Assembly (NCBI RefSeq): GCF_001865995.1
Contig: NZ_MLQQ01000026.1
Location: forward strand, 62,001-126,000
DNA length: 64,000 nt
Origin: Anaerobacillus arseniciselenatis
Lineage (GTDB): Bacteria; Bacillota; Bacilli; Bacillales; Anaerobacillaceae
Direction of reading: 5' to 3'
Shown: positions 8,717-18,092 of the stretch, piece by piece
Layout: the number at the start of each line of letters is the position of its first letter
Position numbering within the stretch: position 1 is the first letter of the stretch
Made by a program: the position numbers and the translations under genes
The notes under the pieces: model-generated
Told to the model about the DNA's origin: nothing
The model's input: only the letters and a program-made list of their open reading frames with translations
Database searches by the model: none

Positions 8717-8789
8717 ATCCTTAAATGGTTTAAGGGTTATAGTGCCCCACCTCAACGCGTAGCGTAAGTGGGAACTTTTAATCAGGTGG
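8717..8789 (+). mobile_element. Solo right end of an IS200/IS605-like element (copy R1)
   Basis: A 73-bp block nearly identical to 15178-15250. It has a CCTTAAA/TTTAAGG hairpin, then a CCCACCT...AGTGGGAA hairpin, and ends at AATCAGGTGG. Sequence identity between the two copies stops exactly there. The layout resembles the right end and guide-RNA tail of IS200/IS605-type TnpB elements, but no transposase or TnpB is present. Assignment is by resemblance only. The rest of the gap to 9000 has a TTTCAGC/GCTGAAA hairpin (8818-8834) and no gene that I can support. Confidence 0.5.
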
Positions 8790-9001
8790 GGTCGAGACTC
8801 CATCTGATTTCTCGATGTTTCAGCTTGCTGAAACGAGTTCGCTTTGAAGTTTTGACCCACCGTACTTTTTTACTGAATTGGTTGATGATGATAGCTTGGC
8901 TAAAAAGTAGCTTCCGCTTTTCTCCATATATAGTTATGTTCATGCCTATGTCCAAGTGAAAAAAATTTTTCTTTGGCGATGTACATTTTTTCTTTTACCC
9001 C

Positions 9002-9030
9002 TTGACAAAATTTAAAGATTTCCTTAAAAT
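9002..9030 (+). promoter_or_regulatory. Strong sigma-A promoter of the sulfate assimilation operon
   Basis: TTGACA (9002-9007), a 17-bp spacer, then TAAAAT (9025-9030). Transcription would begin near 9037, giving a leader of about 190 nt before cysH. Confidence 0.75.
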
Positions 9031-9059
9031 CACATTAAGTAAAGAAAACATATAAAAAT

Positions 9060-9158
9060 ACTAGGGATTAAAAACGGGTTAACAACTCGGAAATAAAAGC
9101 TGACTAGAAAAACTAGAGGCGACACAAAGTTTCGATAAATGAAACTTAGTGTCGTTTT
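9060..9158 (+). promoter_or_regulatory. Attenuator-like leader upstream of cysH
   Basis: The leader has CTAG (9061) repeated at 9103 and 9112, a CGGGTT-AAC-AACTCG hairpin (9075-9089), and then a strong intrinsic terminator: CGACACAAAGTTTC pairs with GAAACTTAGTGTCG (9120-9154) before a run of T. A terminator between a strong promoter and cysH implies regulated read-through. It does not match the S-box or T-box consensus that I know, so the signal is unidentified. Confidence 0.6.
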
Positions 9159-9230
9159 TTTATTGCCAAGGAAATTATATTGCGAAAGACTTGTGGATAA
9201 CACCTTAATTACAAATAGGGAGGAGATTAC

Positions 9231-9941
9231 ATGGGGGAACTAGTTTATGCATCATTTAATGAAGATAAACTAAACAAAATGAATGAATGTCTAGCGAAAA
9301 AAGATGCAATTGATGTATTGAAATGGGCCTATAACGAATATGGAGAAGATGTTGTTTATGCTTGTAGTTTCGGTGCAGAAGGGATTGTTTTGATCGATTT
9401 AATTAGCAAAGTAAATCCTAATGCAACGATAGTTTTTCTAGATACGGAACTTCATTTTCAAGAAACGTATCAGTTAATTGATAGAGTGAAAGAAAAATAT
9501 CCATCACTAAATATTAAACTGAAAAAGCCTCATTTAAGCGTTGAACAACAGAAAGAGCATTACGGAGATGAACTTTGGAAAACAGCACCAGACCAATGTT
9601 GTAAAATACGAAAGTTAAAACCGTTAGAAGAGGAATTGTCAAAATACGAAGCGTGGATCTCGGGATTAAGACGAGAACAATCAGCGACTAGAGCGAACGT
9701 TCAATATGTAAATCGTGATCAACGTTTTCAATCTATAAAAATATGTCCACTTATCCATTGGACGTGGGAGGAAGTTTGGATGTATATCAAACTTCACCAA
9801 TTATCATACAACGAACTACACGACCAAAACTACCCGAGTATTGGGTGTGAAAACTGTACAGTTCCAGTGGCAGAAGGGCAAGATTCTCGTAAAGGTCGCT
9901 GGGCCAATTCTGCAAAAACTGAATGTGGCTTACATCAATAA
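9231..9941 (+). CDS. cysH: Adenylylsulfate/phosphoadenylylsulfate reductase
   Basis: A 236-residue enzyme reducing activated sulfate (APS or PAPS) to sulfite with thioredoxin. The PP-loop-type SFGAEGIVL is at residues 46-54. The [4Fe-4S] cysteines are all present: CC at 123-124 and CENC at 206-209; their presence favours an APS-using or dual-specific bacterial enzyme. The catalytic cysteine is in the tail ECGLHQ (Cys232). ATG 9231 follows GGGAGGAG. It is the first gene of an operon with sat, cysP and cysC, preceded by a promoter and terminator-containing leader. Confidence 0.93.
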   Translation: MGELVYASFNEDKLNKMNECLAKKDAIDVLKWAYNEYGEDVVYACSFGAEGIVLIDLISKVNPNATIVFLDTELHFQETYQLIDRVKEKYPSLNIKLKKPHLSVEQQKEHYGDELWKTAPDQCCKIRKLKPLEEELSKYEAWISGLRREQSATRANVQYVNRDQRFQSIKICPLIHWTWEEVWMYIKLHQLSYNELHDQNYPSIGCENCTVPVAEGQDSRKGRWANSAKTECGLHQ

Positions 9942-9948
9942 GAAGTGT

Positions 9949-10078
9949 TGAGTTTTGAGTGATGAGTGTTGAGTTGTGAAGGTTTCGCTTCGAAGCATAT
10001 TGTATGTTTTGGTTTTGAACTAGAAGTGCAACATAGAATCTACTCACAAAAACTCAAAACTCAAAACTAACAAACAAA
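9949..10078. repeat. GTTTTGAGT/ACTCAAAAC fold-back spacer (copy 1)
   Basis: The gap between cysH and sat begins with GTTTTGAGTGATGAG and ends with ACTCAAAACTCAAAAC, an imperfect inverted repeat around a core containing CGAAGCAT. A similar spacer lies before mobA at 60108-60248. Confidence 0.5.
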
Positions 10079-10095
10079 CAATAGGGGGATTTAAA

Positions 10096-11250
10096 ATGAC
10101 ATTAAGCATTCCACACGGTGGCAAATTAGTCAATCGCATTAACGAAAGCTATGATTTTTCACATATTACGAAAGAAGTGCCGTTAGATGATTTTGCCTTA
10201 TCTGATTTAGCATTAATCGCAAATGGTGCCTTTAGTCCATTAACGGGTTTTTTAGGAAAAGAAGATTATGAAACTGTTGTAAATGAAATGCGTCTTTCTG
10301 ATGGAACCGTATGGAGCATTCCAATCACACTCCCTGTAACTGAAGAAAAAGCCGGACAATTAACGGTTGGTGAAGAGATTAAATTGACGTTTAACGGAAT
10401 AGTTTACGGTGTGTTACAACTTGAAGAAATATATGTCCCTAATAAAACGGTAGAAGCTGCAAATGTTTATCAAACAACTGATTTAGCGCATCCTGGCGTA
10501 AAAAAATTACTTGATCGTCCGAATGTGTATATAGCGGGACCAATAACGTTAGTAAAACGTGTGAAATATGATCGTTTTCAAGAGTTTTATTTAGACCCAA
10601 CAGAAACGAGAGAACAGTTTGCTAGTTTAGGGTGGAAAAAGGTAGTCGGTTTTCAAACGCGTAATCCAGTGCACCGTGCCCATGAGTATATTCAAAAGTC
10701 AGCATTAGAAATTGTTGATGGCTTATTTTTAAATCCTTTAGTAGGTGAAACGAAGTCAGATGACATTCCTGCTGATGTGCGGATGGAAAGTTATCAAGTG
10801 TTACTAGAAAATTATTACCCTAAAAACCGAGTATTCTTAGCGGTATTCCCGGCAGCTATGCGTTATGCAGGACCGCGTGAAGCAATTTTCCATGCGATGG
10901 TTCGAAAAAATTACGGGTGCACACATTTTATTGTAGGACGTGATCATGCTGGAGTCGGTGATTATTACGGAACGTATGATGCTCAATTAATTTTTAACAA
11001 CTTTACAGCTGAGGAATTAGGGATTACACCGTTATTTTTTGAGCATAGTTTTTATTGCAAAAAGTGCGGCAATATGGCAAGTACAAAAACGTGCCCTCAC
11101 GGAAAAGAAGATCGCGTCATTTTATCGGGAACAAAAGTGCGTGAAATGTTAAAGAACGGTGAGGTTCCACCGCCAGAATTTAGTCGAAAAGAAGTTGTTG
11201 AAGTATTAATTAAAGGCTTATCCGGAAAAGTACCATCATTATCGAAATAA
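10096..11250 (+). CDS. sat: Sulfate adenylyltransferase (ATP sulfurylase)
   Basis: A 384-residue enzyme making adenylylsulfate (APS) from sulfate and ATP, the first step of assimilation. The nucleotide-binding motif [11 protein letters not shown] lies at 187-197 and [12 protein letters not shown] near 284. A C-terminal CKKCGN...CPH zinc-type motif, seen in Bacillus-type monomeric enzymes, is present. Length matches B. subtilis Sat. ATG 10096 follows AGGGGGA. It lies between cysH and cysP in one transcription unit. Confidence 0.95.
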   Translation: MTLSIPHGGKLVNRINESYDFSHITKEVPLDDFALSDLALIANGAFSPLTGFLGKEDYETVVNEMRLSDGTVWSIPITLPVTEEKAGQLTVGEEIKLTFNGIVYGVLQLEEIYVPNKTVEAANVYQTTDLAHPGVKKLLDRPNVYIAGPITLVKRVKYDRFQEFYLDPTETREQFASLGWKKVVGFQTRNPVHRAHEYIQKSALEIVDGLFLNPLVGETKSDDIPADVRMESYQVLLENYYPKNRVFLAVFPAAMRYAGPREAIFHAMVRKNYGCTHFIVGRDHAGVGDYYGTYDAQLIFNNFTAEELGITPLFFEHSFYCKKCGNMASTKTCPHGKEDRVILSGTKVREMLKNGEVPPPEFSRKEVVEVLIKGLSGKVPSLSK

Positions 11251-11290
11251 TGTAAGAGGGATATCCTTTTAACAAGAAAGGAAGAGGGCG

Positions 11291-12370
11291 ATGATATTAG
11301 TCATCATAGCGTTTACGATTGCGTTATTTTTTGCAATGAATATTGGCGCTAGTGGAACGGCTGCAGCGATGGGTCCTGCTTATGGGAGTGGGGCGATTAA
11401 AACGAAAAGAGCGGCAATGTTAATCGTTGCAGCTTGCGCCTTCTTAGGGGCATTATCGGGTGGTGAAGTCGTCCGAACGATAGGTGGCGGGATTATCCCT
11501 TCAGAAATTATTAATGTAGAAGTGACAGTTATCATTTTAGCGGCAGCATGCTTGACATTATTTATTGCCAACTTATTAGGAATCCCACTTTCTACAAGTG
11601 AAGTTGTTGTCGGATCACTAGTTGGTGCTGGAATTGCTTTTCAAGCTGTTTATTTTGATCGACTTTTTATCATCGTCTCATTTTGGGTGATTGTACCGGT
11701 CGTTGCCTTTTTTTTAGCCATTGGTGCAGGTGTACTTATTCGGTTTTTAGAAAAAAGATTTCCTTCATTAAAAGGAAAAGGAAAATGGCATAAGTGGCTC
11801 GTTTACTTACTCGTTATTTCTGGCGCGTTTGAAGCATACGCAGCCGGAATGAATAACGTTGCTAATGCGGTAGGTCCACTTGTTGGTGCGGGGCTAATTG
11901 ATATTAATTCAGCAGTGATAGTTGGCGGGTTGTTCGTTTCGTTTGGCGCAGTTGTTCTAGGTGGAAAAGTGTTGGAGACGAACGGTAAAAAGATTACGAG
12001 ACTATCATTATTACAAGGAAGTGCCGTTTCGATGACGGGTGGCACGTTAGTCGTTATTGCGTCGATTTTTGGATTACCAGTTCCATTAACACAAGTAACA
12101 ACATCAGCAATTGTCGGTATAGGTACGGTAAATAGTGGCTTAAAAGTACTGCAAAAAGACATTATCAAAAAAATCGCCATGGTTTGGGTTGTATCACCCG
12201 TGTTTTCTCTCGTTATTTGTTACGGCCTGATCATTTTATTTTTAAAAGCTGATTTTTATACGAGTTTTGTCATCATAAGTGTATTTATTGCTACAGGAGG
12301 TTCAATTAAACTCGCCCAAGCAGCGAAAAGAGAGCGAAGTGCCATTCACGACCAAGGCGGTGGAATTTAA
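11291..12370 (+). CDS. cysP: Sulfate permease of the inorganic phosphate transporter (PiT) family
   Basis: A 359-residue membrane protein with about ten hydrophobic segments and the duplicated PiT signature ([23 protein letters not shown] near the start, [19 protein letters not shown] in the second half). In B. subtilis the CysP member of this family imports sulfate and is encoded with cysH, sat and cysC, so sulfate rather than phosphate is the likely substrate. ATG follows AAGGAAGAGGG. It ends 25 bp before cysC. Confidence 0.88.
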   Translation: MILVIIAFTIALFFAMNIGASGTAAAMGPAYGSGAIKTKRAAMLIVAACAFLGALSGGEVVRTIGGGIIPSEIINVEVTVIILAAACLTLFIANLLGIPLSTSEVVVGSLVGAGIAFQAVYFDRLFIIVSFWVIVPVVAFFLAIGAGVLIRFLEKRFPSLKGKGKWHKWLVYLLVISGAFEAYAAGMNNVANAVGPLVGAGLIDINSAVIVGGLFVSFGAVVLGGKVLETNGKKITRLSLLQGSAVSMTGGTLVVIASIFGLPVPLTQVTTSAIVGIGTVNSGLKVLQKDIIKKIAMVWVVSPVFSLVICYGLIILFLKADFYTSFVIISVFIATGGSIKLAQAAKRERSAIHDQGGGI

Positions 12371-12395
12371 ACTTATAAGAAAGAAGGGATTACTA

Positions 12396-12992
12396 ATGTC
12401 AGAAAATATCGTATGGCACGAAACAACGATCACAAAAGAGGAACGTCAAGAGAAGAAAGGGCATAAAAGTTCTATCTTATGGTTTACAGGATTGTCAGGT
12501 TCGGGAAAATCCACCCTTGCCAATGCTGTTGAAAAAGAGTTACACAAACGTAATGTACACACGTACGTCTTAGACGGAGATAATGTTCGTCACGGCTTAA
12601 ATAAAGGTCTAGGATTTTCAGAAGAAGATAGGAAAGAAAATATACGTCGTATCGGTGAAGTTGGAAAATTATTTGTTGATGCCGGAGTAATTACACTTAC
12701 GGCTTTTATTTCACCATTTCGCCAAGATCGAGATAATGTTCGAGCAATCTTAGAAGAAGGAGAGTTTATCGAAATTTTCGTCGATGCGCCACTTGCGACG
12801 TGTGAAAGTCGTGATCCAAAAGGCCTTTATGAGAAAGCCCGAGCAGGAGTAATTCCGAATTTTACAGGCATTAGCTCTCCATACGAACAACCAGAAAATC
12901 CAGAACTGACAATTAATACCGCCGAATTAACGATTGAACAAAGCGTTGAGAAAATCGTGCAATATTTAGTCGTTAACGGATATGTGAGATGA
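12396..12992 (+). CDS. cysC: Adenylylsulfate kinase
   Basis: A 198-residue kinase that phosphorylates APS to PAPS. The P-loop GLSGSGKST is at 32-40, followed by [17 protein letters not shown], and later the [13 protein letters not shown] substrate loop, all typical. I chose ATG 12396 because AGAAGGGA precedes it and the length matches the family; the longer open frame overlaps cysP and is not supported. Last gene of the operon, followed at once by a terminator. Confidence 0.95.
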   Translation: MSENIVWHETTITKEERQEKKGHKSSILWFTGLSGSGKSTLANAVEKELHKRNVHTYVLDGDNVRHGLNKGLGFSEEDRKENIRRIGEVGKLFVDAGVITLTAFISPFRQDRDNVRAILEEGEFIEIFVDAPLATCESRDPKGLYEKARAGVIPNFTGISSPYEQPENPELTINTAELTIEQSVEKIVQYLVVNGYVR

Positions 12993-13022
12993 TGAAAGGT
13001 TGTTAAAATAAATAGCTAATCG

Positions 13023-13063
13023 AACCGGAGTATGAATTTGTATCAATTTGTGCTCCGGTTTTT
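13023..13063 (+). terminator. Terminator of the cysH operon
   Basis: AACCGGAG (13023-13030) pairs with CTCCGGTT (13053-13060), with partial extra pairing inside (GAATTTG/CAATTTG region), followed by TTTG. Confidence 0.75.
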
Positions 13064-13127
13064 GCGCACAACCGAATTTTTAAATATTTTTTCGCTTTAC
13101 TGAGAGAAATTTATTATAATCTACTTT

Positions 13128-13240
13128 AGTGAATTTATAATTTTATTTAATCGCCATCAAGATCGATAGGTAGTTGCGTTAACCCTTCGCAACTACCTAT
13201 CGTTTCATATGGCTCTGTTAAGGTAATTATGAAATTCACT
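13128..13240 (-). repeat. PAL-1 repeat, full length with variant stem (copy C)
   Basis: Ends AGTGAATTTATAA and AATTATGAAATTCACT. The central arms are GATAGGTAGTTGCG and CGCAACTACCTATC, a perfect 14-bp stem whose sequence differs from copy B while pairing is kept. Confidence 0.88.
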
Positions 13241-13277
13241 CACTTACTGCAAATTTTAAGAAAGTGAAGTGAAAAAA

Positions 13278-14815
13278 ATGCAAAAAAAATGGTGGAAAGA
13301 AGCTGTAGTGTATCAAGTGTATTGGCGCAGCTTTTACGATACGAATGGCGATGGTTACGGTGATTTACAAGGAGTGATTGAAAAACTCGATTATATTGCT
13401 AATCTTGGTGTTGATGTGATTTGGTTAAATCCGTGTTACGGATCACCTGATGTTGATAACGGTTATGATATTAGCGATTATTACGGAGTAATGGAGAAGG
13501 CTGGTGATCTGGATACGTTAGAGCGACTTATCAATGAAGTTCACCAGCGTGACATGAAAATTATCATGGATTTAGTGGTCAATCATACTTCAGATCAACA
13601 TCCGTGGTTCCTTGAATCTGCCTCATCAAAAGACAATCCAAAACGAGATTGGTACATATGGAAAGACCCGAAAGATGGTGTAGTACCGAATAATTGGCGC
13701 TCTTATTTTACGCCATCTGTTTGGGAGTTTGATGACCAAACAGGACAATATTATATGCATTCGTTTGCGGTTGAGCAGCCTGATCTTAATTGGGAAAGTC
13801 CAGAAGTACGTCATGCGATTTATGACATGATGCACTTTTGGCTGAAAAAAGGGATCGATGGATTTCGAATGGATGTCATTAACTTATTGGCAAAAATCGA
13901 AGGTTTTCCTGATGCCGACGACCCTTATGACATTTCATACTTAGGTAATAATCCAGGAATTCATGAATATTTGCAGGAGATGAACGAAAAAGTTCTAAGT
14001 CATTACGATGTGATGACCGTTGGTGAAATTCCGTTTGTAACTCCGGAAGATGGGCTTTTATATGTCGGTGAAGATCGCAACGAACTAAACACTTTGTTTC
14101 ATTTTGAAGTAGCGGATAACATGCCGACATGGGATATGCTTCGTTATAAAGAAATTCAAGAGCGTTGGTATGAGGGCCTAAAAGGAAAAGGGTGGAACTC
14201 TCAATTTTTAAACAATCATGATCATACGAGACAGGTGACACGTTACGGAAACGATCAACAGTATCGTAAGCAATCTGCTAAACTTTTGGCGACTTTATTA
14301 CATACATTGCCTGGCATGCCTTATATTTATCAAGGTGAAGAAATTGGGATGACTGGCGTTCGCTTTTCTTCAATTGACGACTATCAAGATATTGCGATGA
14401 AAAATAAATATAAAGAAGAAGTAGAGAAAGGAAGAGATCCGGAAGAAGTTTTTGAAAGCTTACTTTTGTTAAGTCGAGATAACTCTAGAACTCCTGTTCA
14501 ATGGAACGATTCTCACAATGCAGGTTTCACTACTGGAACCCCTTGGATGAAAGTAAACCCGAATTATAAAGAAATCAATGTAAAAGAGGCTTTGCAAAAT
14601 CGCAATTCCATCTATTACTATTATAAAAAACTAATTCAACTACGGAAGGAAAATGAAGTGATCGTTTACGGTGATTTCGTGGACCATTCCAAAAATGACG
14701 AAAATTTAGCGGTGATAAAAAATTGGTGATCGGAAATTATCCAGATGTGGATAATGAGAAGTTACCGAATTCAGTGCATCTTCGTCCGCATGAAGCGCGT
14801 ATTTATGAACTGTAA
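13278..14815 (+). pseudogene. GH13 oligo-1,6-glucosidase-type gene, broken in the C-terminal domain
   Basis: The open part (to stop 14727-14729, about 483 residues) covers the whole catalytic barrel: nucleophile Asp199 in FRMDVIN, acid Glu250 in VGEIPF, and Asp315 in NNHDHTRQ, so hydrolysis of alpha-1,6 or alpha-1,4 glucosides is expected. After DENLAVIKNW the frame stops, but the next bases in another frame read VIGNYPDV and LRPHEARIYEL with a stop at 14813-14815, which is the normal end of this family. About 40-50 codons between these are missing. The gene is therefore truncated by a deletion plus frameshift; a shortened but active enzyme is possible. It stands alone; no sugar transporter is adjacent. 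Confidence 0.8.
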
Positions 14816-14855
14816 AGCATAGGACATCCTTCACTTACCATACCATTTATTAAAG

Positions 14856-14972
14856 AGTGAATTTCATAATTACCAAAAATGAGCCACACCATGCAATATA
14901 TAGTTTGCGAATGGTTTTGACGCAACTATATATTGATCTTAGTGGCGGTAATAATCAATTATGAAATTCATT
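14856..14972 (+). repeat. PAL-1 repeat, full length (copy D)
   Basis: Nearly identical to copy B: AGTGAATTTCATAATTACC to AATTATGAAATTCATT, with arms GCAATATATAGTTTGCG and CGCAACTATATATTG and an outer GCCAC/GTGGC pair. Confidence 0.92.
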
Positions 14973-15013
14973 GAATAAGTGTTTTTTCTAATAAAAAATA
15001 CGAGGTGAGTGTG

Positions 15014-15151
15014 GTGATAAAAGGGATAGATTTACAAATGATTAGTTTCGTAAGCATCTCGCTTTTTCAAGACTATATTACGTATTTACAACTACCAAGA
15101 GTGTATTATTGGAAACAACAAACGATCATTCAAGATGAGGAAAACATATAA
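15014..15151 (+). CDS. Possible 45-residue small protein, unknown
   Basis: GTG 15014 with GAGGTGAG upstream opens a frame beginning MIKGIDLQMISF and ending DEENI before TAA. I recognise no family. It lies between a PAL-1 copy and an IS605-like end, so it may be chance coding. Confidence 0.3.
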   Translation: MIKGIDLQMISFVSISLFQDYITYLQLPRVYYWKQQTIIQDEENI

Positions 15152-15177
15152 GAAGAAAGAGGCAGTACCTGCGATTG

Positions 15178-15250
15178 ATCCTTAAATGGTTTAAGGGTCA
15201 TAGACGCCCGCCTCAACGCATAGCGTAGGTGGGAACTTTTAATCAGGTGG
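15178..15250 (+). mobile_element. Solo right end of an IS200/IS605-like element (copy R2)
   Basis: Matches 8717-8789 over 73 bp with a handful of substitutions and ends at the same AATCAGGTGG. Sequence after this point is unrelated between the copies. No transposase gene accompanies it. Confidence 0.5.
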
Positions 15251-15313
15251 TGAAGCATAGTCCTATTGCACCCAACCACAAACTGTAAATTATCCCATAA
15301 CTACCGTGCCGGA

Positions 15314-15568
15314 ATTACAGTATATGTAAAAACAACGTATCAAAAAGCTGATTGATGCACAGATATTACAGTATATGTAAAATACACGCATCAAAAAGCT
15401 GATTGGTGCGCATATATTACAGTTACTGTAAAATACGCGCATCAAAACGCCGATTGATGCACAGATATTACAGTATATGTAAAATACACGCATCAAAAAG
15501 CTGATTGACGCGCAAATATTACAGTATATGTAAAAATCCCGCATCAAAAAGCTGATTGATGCACGGAT
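15314..15568. repeat. Tandem array, five units of exactly 51 bp
   Basis: Units begin at 15314, 15365, 15416, 15467 and 15518. Each has the near-palindrome TTACAGTATATGTAA and the hairpin GCATCA...TGATGC. In units 2 and 4 the hairpin arm changes to TGGTGC or TGACGC. The minus strand stays open across the array because 51 is a multiple of three, but there is no convincing start site, so I treat it as non-coding. Confidence 0.85.
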
Positions 15569-15660
15569 ATAGTGTGCAATATGGGAAACGGAGAAATAAT
15601 TAATTTCCTTATATCGTTCGGTCACCCGAGATCAACTTGCGTGCCTTTTTAGTTGTGCAC

Positions 15661-17109
15661 TTAAATAATAAGAATCGCCACGATACATGCGACAAATAAA
15701 CCGATCATCACCGGTATAAAGTTTTGCCTGACGAGATCAATTGGTTTTACACCTGCGATACCTGCATCAGCAACAGCTCCGAATGCCCATGCGGCAAGTG
15801 TACCACCACCAGCGAAAATGGCTGCGACTTGCCCTAAAGATGCGAGTACGGCAACATCCATACCAGCAGCACCACCAATGCCAGCGGATAATGATCCTAC
15901 TAAAGGTAAACCTGAAAAACCTGAACCGTCCATTCCTGATAATATAGCAATAATAGTAATTCCAAAAACGACAGTAATATCATTTGTGCCGATATGATTA
16001 GCCATTGCTGAGCCTAAGTCAAATAGAAATCCAGGAGCGCCTTCACCTAATACGTTTTCTGCATGTCGTGGATGACCTAGTAAAAAGAAACCGGCAATCG
16101 GTATTACAGGAGCAAAGATTTTAATAGCAAAGAAAAAACCTTCCTTTAAGTGGCTAACAATTTCTTCAATCGCCTTATTTCCTTTTGTTACAATTGAAGA
16201 GAAAATTAATAATGTAACAGCCGTTCCTCCCAATAATGCTGTAGCATCACCGCCACGAATAGCTGCATCAGGATTAAAAAACGCACGATACAACATTAGT
16301 GAAACGATGCCAAACAATACAGCTGGTACGACGATTGCTAGCAGTCGTGCGTATTTCGTTGGAGTTACTGGCTCTTTTTCGTTCCCTATTTGTAAGCCAT
16401 CCCCTCCTTGTGTAGACTTCCATTTGCCAATTTTCATACCTCGACAAATCAACAAATAAGCTATTCCAATTGCGATAACACCAACAATAAGCGAAAATAA
16501 AGCAGTGTATGGTAGAATTTCTCCAGAATCAAGCCCCGCCGCAGAAGATGTAAGGCGAGTCGCCCCTTGGATCACTAAGTCCCCTGACAAAGCCATACCG
16601 TGCCCGAATAAATTGATGGCTACAGCTGCTCCCATTGCAGGCAATCCTGCTTTTAATGCAACTGGAATTAACACTGTACCGACTAAAGCTACCGCAGGTG
16701 TTGGCCAAAAGAAAGTAGCTGCTATATACATTGTAGAACCTAATACAAAAAAGGCAGTCGTAGGATTGACCATAAATTTCTTCATTGGAGAAATCATGAG
16801 CACATCTGCTCCAACAGCCTGAAGTGATTTTAACATCGCAACCATTAAAGCAATGACGAGCATTATATCAAAAAGCTCGATACCAGCATTTAAAAACGCA
16901 TCAAATACAACTTGAAATGAAGCAATTGTACCGTTGAGGATCCCCTTATCAAAATTATAAATGAACCCTAGCACAAATACCCCGATAATCGACGGAAGTA
17001 CAACATCTCGTCTGAAAATCATGAAACCGAAAATCGTAAAGATGATCATTAAAAACACCCAGTGCGATAGGGTTAACGTTACAGTATCCAAACCGAATTC
17101 TCCTTTCAA
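15661..17109 (-). CDS. Multi-pass membrane transporter, ion-transporter-like, substrate unknown
   Basis: A 482-residue, strongly hydrophobic protein with roughly twelve segments and two glycine/alanine-rich re-entrant-looking stretches (TPAVALVGTVLIP, and GMDGSGFSGLPLVGSLSAG). The pattern resembles anion or organic-acid permeases of the ion-transporter type (DcuC/CitMHS-like), but I cannot name a family securely. The ATG at 17109 is followed by a short hydrophilic lead; AAGGAGAA lies just upstream. Single gene; it is preceded by a TGTCTGACAC-type hairpin on the other side of its promoter. Confidence 0.55.
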   Translation of the reverse strand: MKGEFGLDTVTLTLSHWVFLMIIFTIFGFMIFRRDVVLPSIIGVFVLGFIYNFDKGILNGTIASFQVVFDAFLNAGIELFDIMLVIALMVAMLKSLQAVGADVLMISPMKKFMVNPTTAFFVLGSTMYIAATFFWPTPAVALVGTVLIPVALKAGLPAMGAAVAINLFGHGMALSGDLVIQGATRLTSSAAGLDSGEILPYTALFSLIVGVIAIGIAYLLICRGMKIGKWKSTQGGDGLQIGNEKEPVTPTKYARLLAIVVPAVLFGIVSLMLYRAFFNPDAAIRGGDATALLGGTAVTLLIFSSIVTKGNKAIEEIVSHLKEGFFFAIKIFAPVIPIAGFFLLGHPRHAENVLGEGAPGFLFDLGSAMANHIGTNDITVVFGITIIAILSGMDGSGFSGLPLVGSLSAGIGGAAGMDVAVLASLGQVAAIFAGGGTLAAWAFGAVADAGIAGVKPIDLVRQNFIPVMIGLFVACIVAILII

Positions 17110-17197
17110 TCACCTTTTTGAGTTTAAGATCGTTGTCTTAAGCTTCAATTTGGTCTTACCGTAACCTATGAAAAAAATGGGTATGTGTGCATGCCTA

Positions 17198-17275
17198 CTG
17201 ACACCATGTGAATTTTTCACATGGTGTCAGACACCCCTCGTGGACAAATCTCGATTTTGTGCGCGTGAGGTGGAC
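17198..17275. repeat. PAL-3 hairpin pair (TGTCAGACAC family, copy 1)
   Basis: CTGACACCATGTGAA pairs perfectly with TTCACATGGTGTCAG (17198-17230). A second weaker hairpin (CGTGGACAAA...TTTTGTGCGCG) follows. Related copies are at 29680 and 29946. Confidence 0.8.
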
Positions 17276-17366
17276 ATCATTTACATAATGAAAAAGCAGT
17301 GCCCAAATTTAGGCACTGCTCTACTTAATATTAGTAGCAAAAATCTTCATATAGTAATAAAAAAAT

Positions 17367-17792
17367 CTACTTCATAAACCCTCCTATCATTTTAATTACT
17401 GGACCTACTTGGTTGGCGAGTCCCATCGCAGTTTGGATACCGCCACCGATTTTTTTGAAATCAACTTTCCCATGTTCATCTCTAATAAGAGATTGTAATC
17501 CAGATGGTTGGTAAGGTTGTGCAGCTATTTGTTGTTGCGGGAAATAAGTTTGTGGTTGTTGATGTTGATAATATTGTGTAGGGACGCCATATGAATGGCT
17601 TTGAACACCTTGCCCGACACCGTGTGTAGCTCTCCTGAACAGTCCATTTCTAGGCCGCATATGCGAATGACCGAGATAACTTTGATTTACTTGGTGTGGA
17701 TACCCGACATACGGGTTTGCCTGTTGATAACGGTTAGCCCTCATCTGATACGGAGATTGAGGTGGATAACCTCCAGATCTTTGTGGAAACAT
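17367..17792 (-). CDS. Glutamine/proline-rich YppG/YqfQ-like protein
   Basis: A 141-residue protein. Residues 1-95 are rich in Gln, Pro, Tyr and His with QQ and HQQPQ runs. The C-terminus (about 105-141) is a conserved-looking helix-forming end: DEHGKVDFKKIGGG, then MGLANQVGPVIKMIGGFMK. This two-part layout matches small Bacillus proteins of the YppG/YqfQ (VrrA) kind, sometimes linked with the spore surface, though their function is poorly known. No signal peptide. ATG 17792 follows GGGGGAG. Assignment is by composition and tail, so moderate. Confidence 0.55.
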   Translation of the reverse strand: MFPQRSGGYPPQSPYQMRANRYQQANPYVGYPHQVNQSYLGHSHMRPRNGLFRRATHGVGQGVQSHSYGVPTQYYQHQQPQTYFPQQQIAAQPYQPSGLQSLIRDEHGKVDFKKIGGGIQTAMGLANQVGPVIKMIGGFMK

Positions 17793-18092
17793 TTTCTTTG
17801 CTCCCCCTTTCGCATTAATAAAGCATCAATCCTTTTCTTGAAAAATTGACCAAAACCTATCAAACTACTAAACTTTAAGATTCTATAGTAAGGATTATTG
17901 CCGCTTATTTTACACTATGTACACAAGTATAGTTGGAAACGGTAAACAACTAGGAAAATGAAATTGTATACCAATTTGTCCCAACCCAATACTAGATAAA
18001 CACCTTTTTTTAAAAAAATAACTAATTGTCCAATCAAAAATTTAGTTACAAAATACAATAATAAGAGCTAGAGATAAGGAGGATTATTAAAA

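Noticed and set aside
9037-9230. SAM (S-box) or T-box riboswitch before cysH
   Set aside because: Neither the S-box core (AGGGA, GATGAAACC, GGCAACC) nor the T-box GGGTGGNACCGCG is present.
12279-12395. Upstream extension of cysC
   Set aside because: It overlaps cysP in another frame; ATG 12396 has its own ribosome site and gives the family length.
15290-15625. Open minus-strand frame of 111 codons and possible CRISPR-like array
   Set aside because: The frame is open only because the 51-bp repeat is a multiple of three, and it has no good ribosome site. The units are contiguous with no unique spacers, so it is not a CRISPR.
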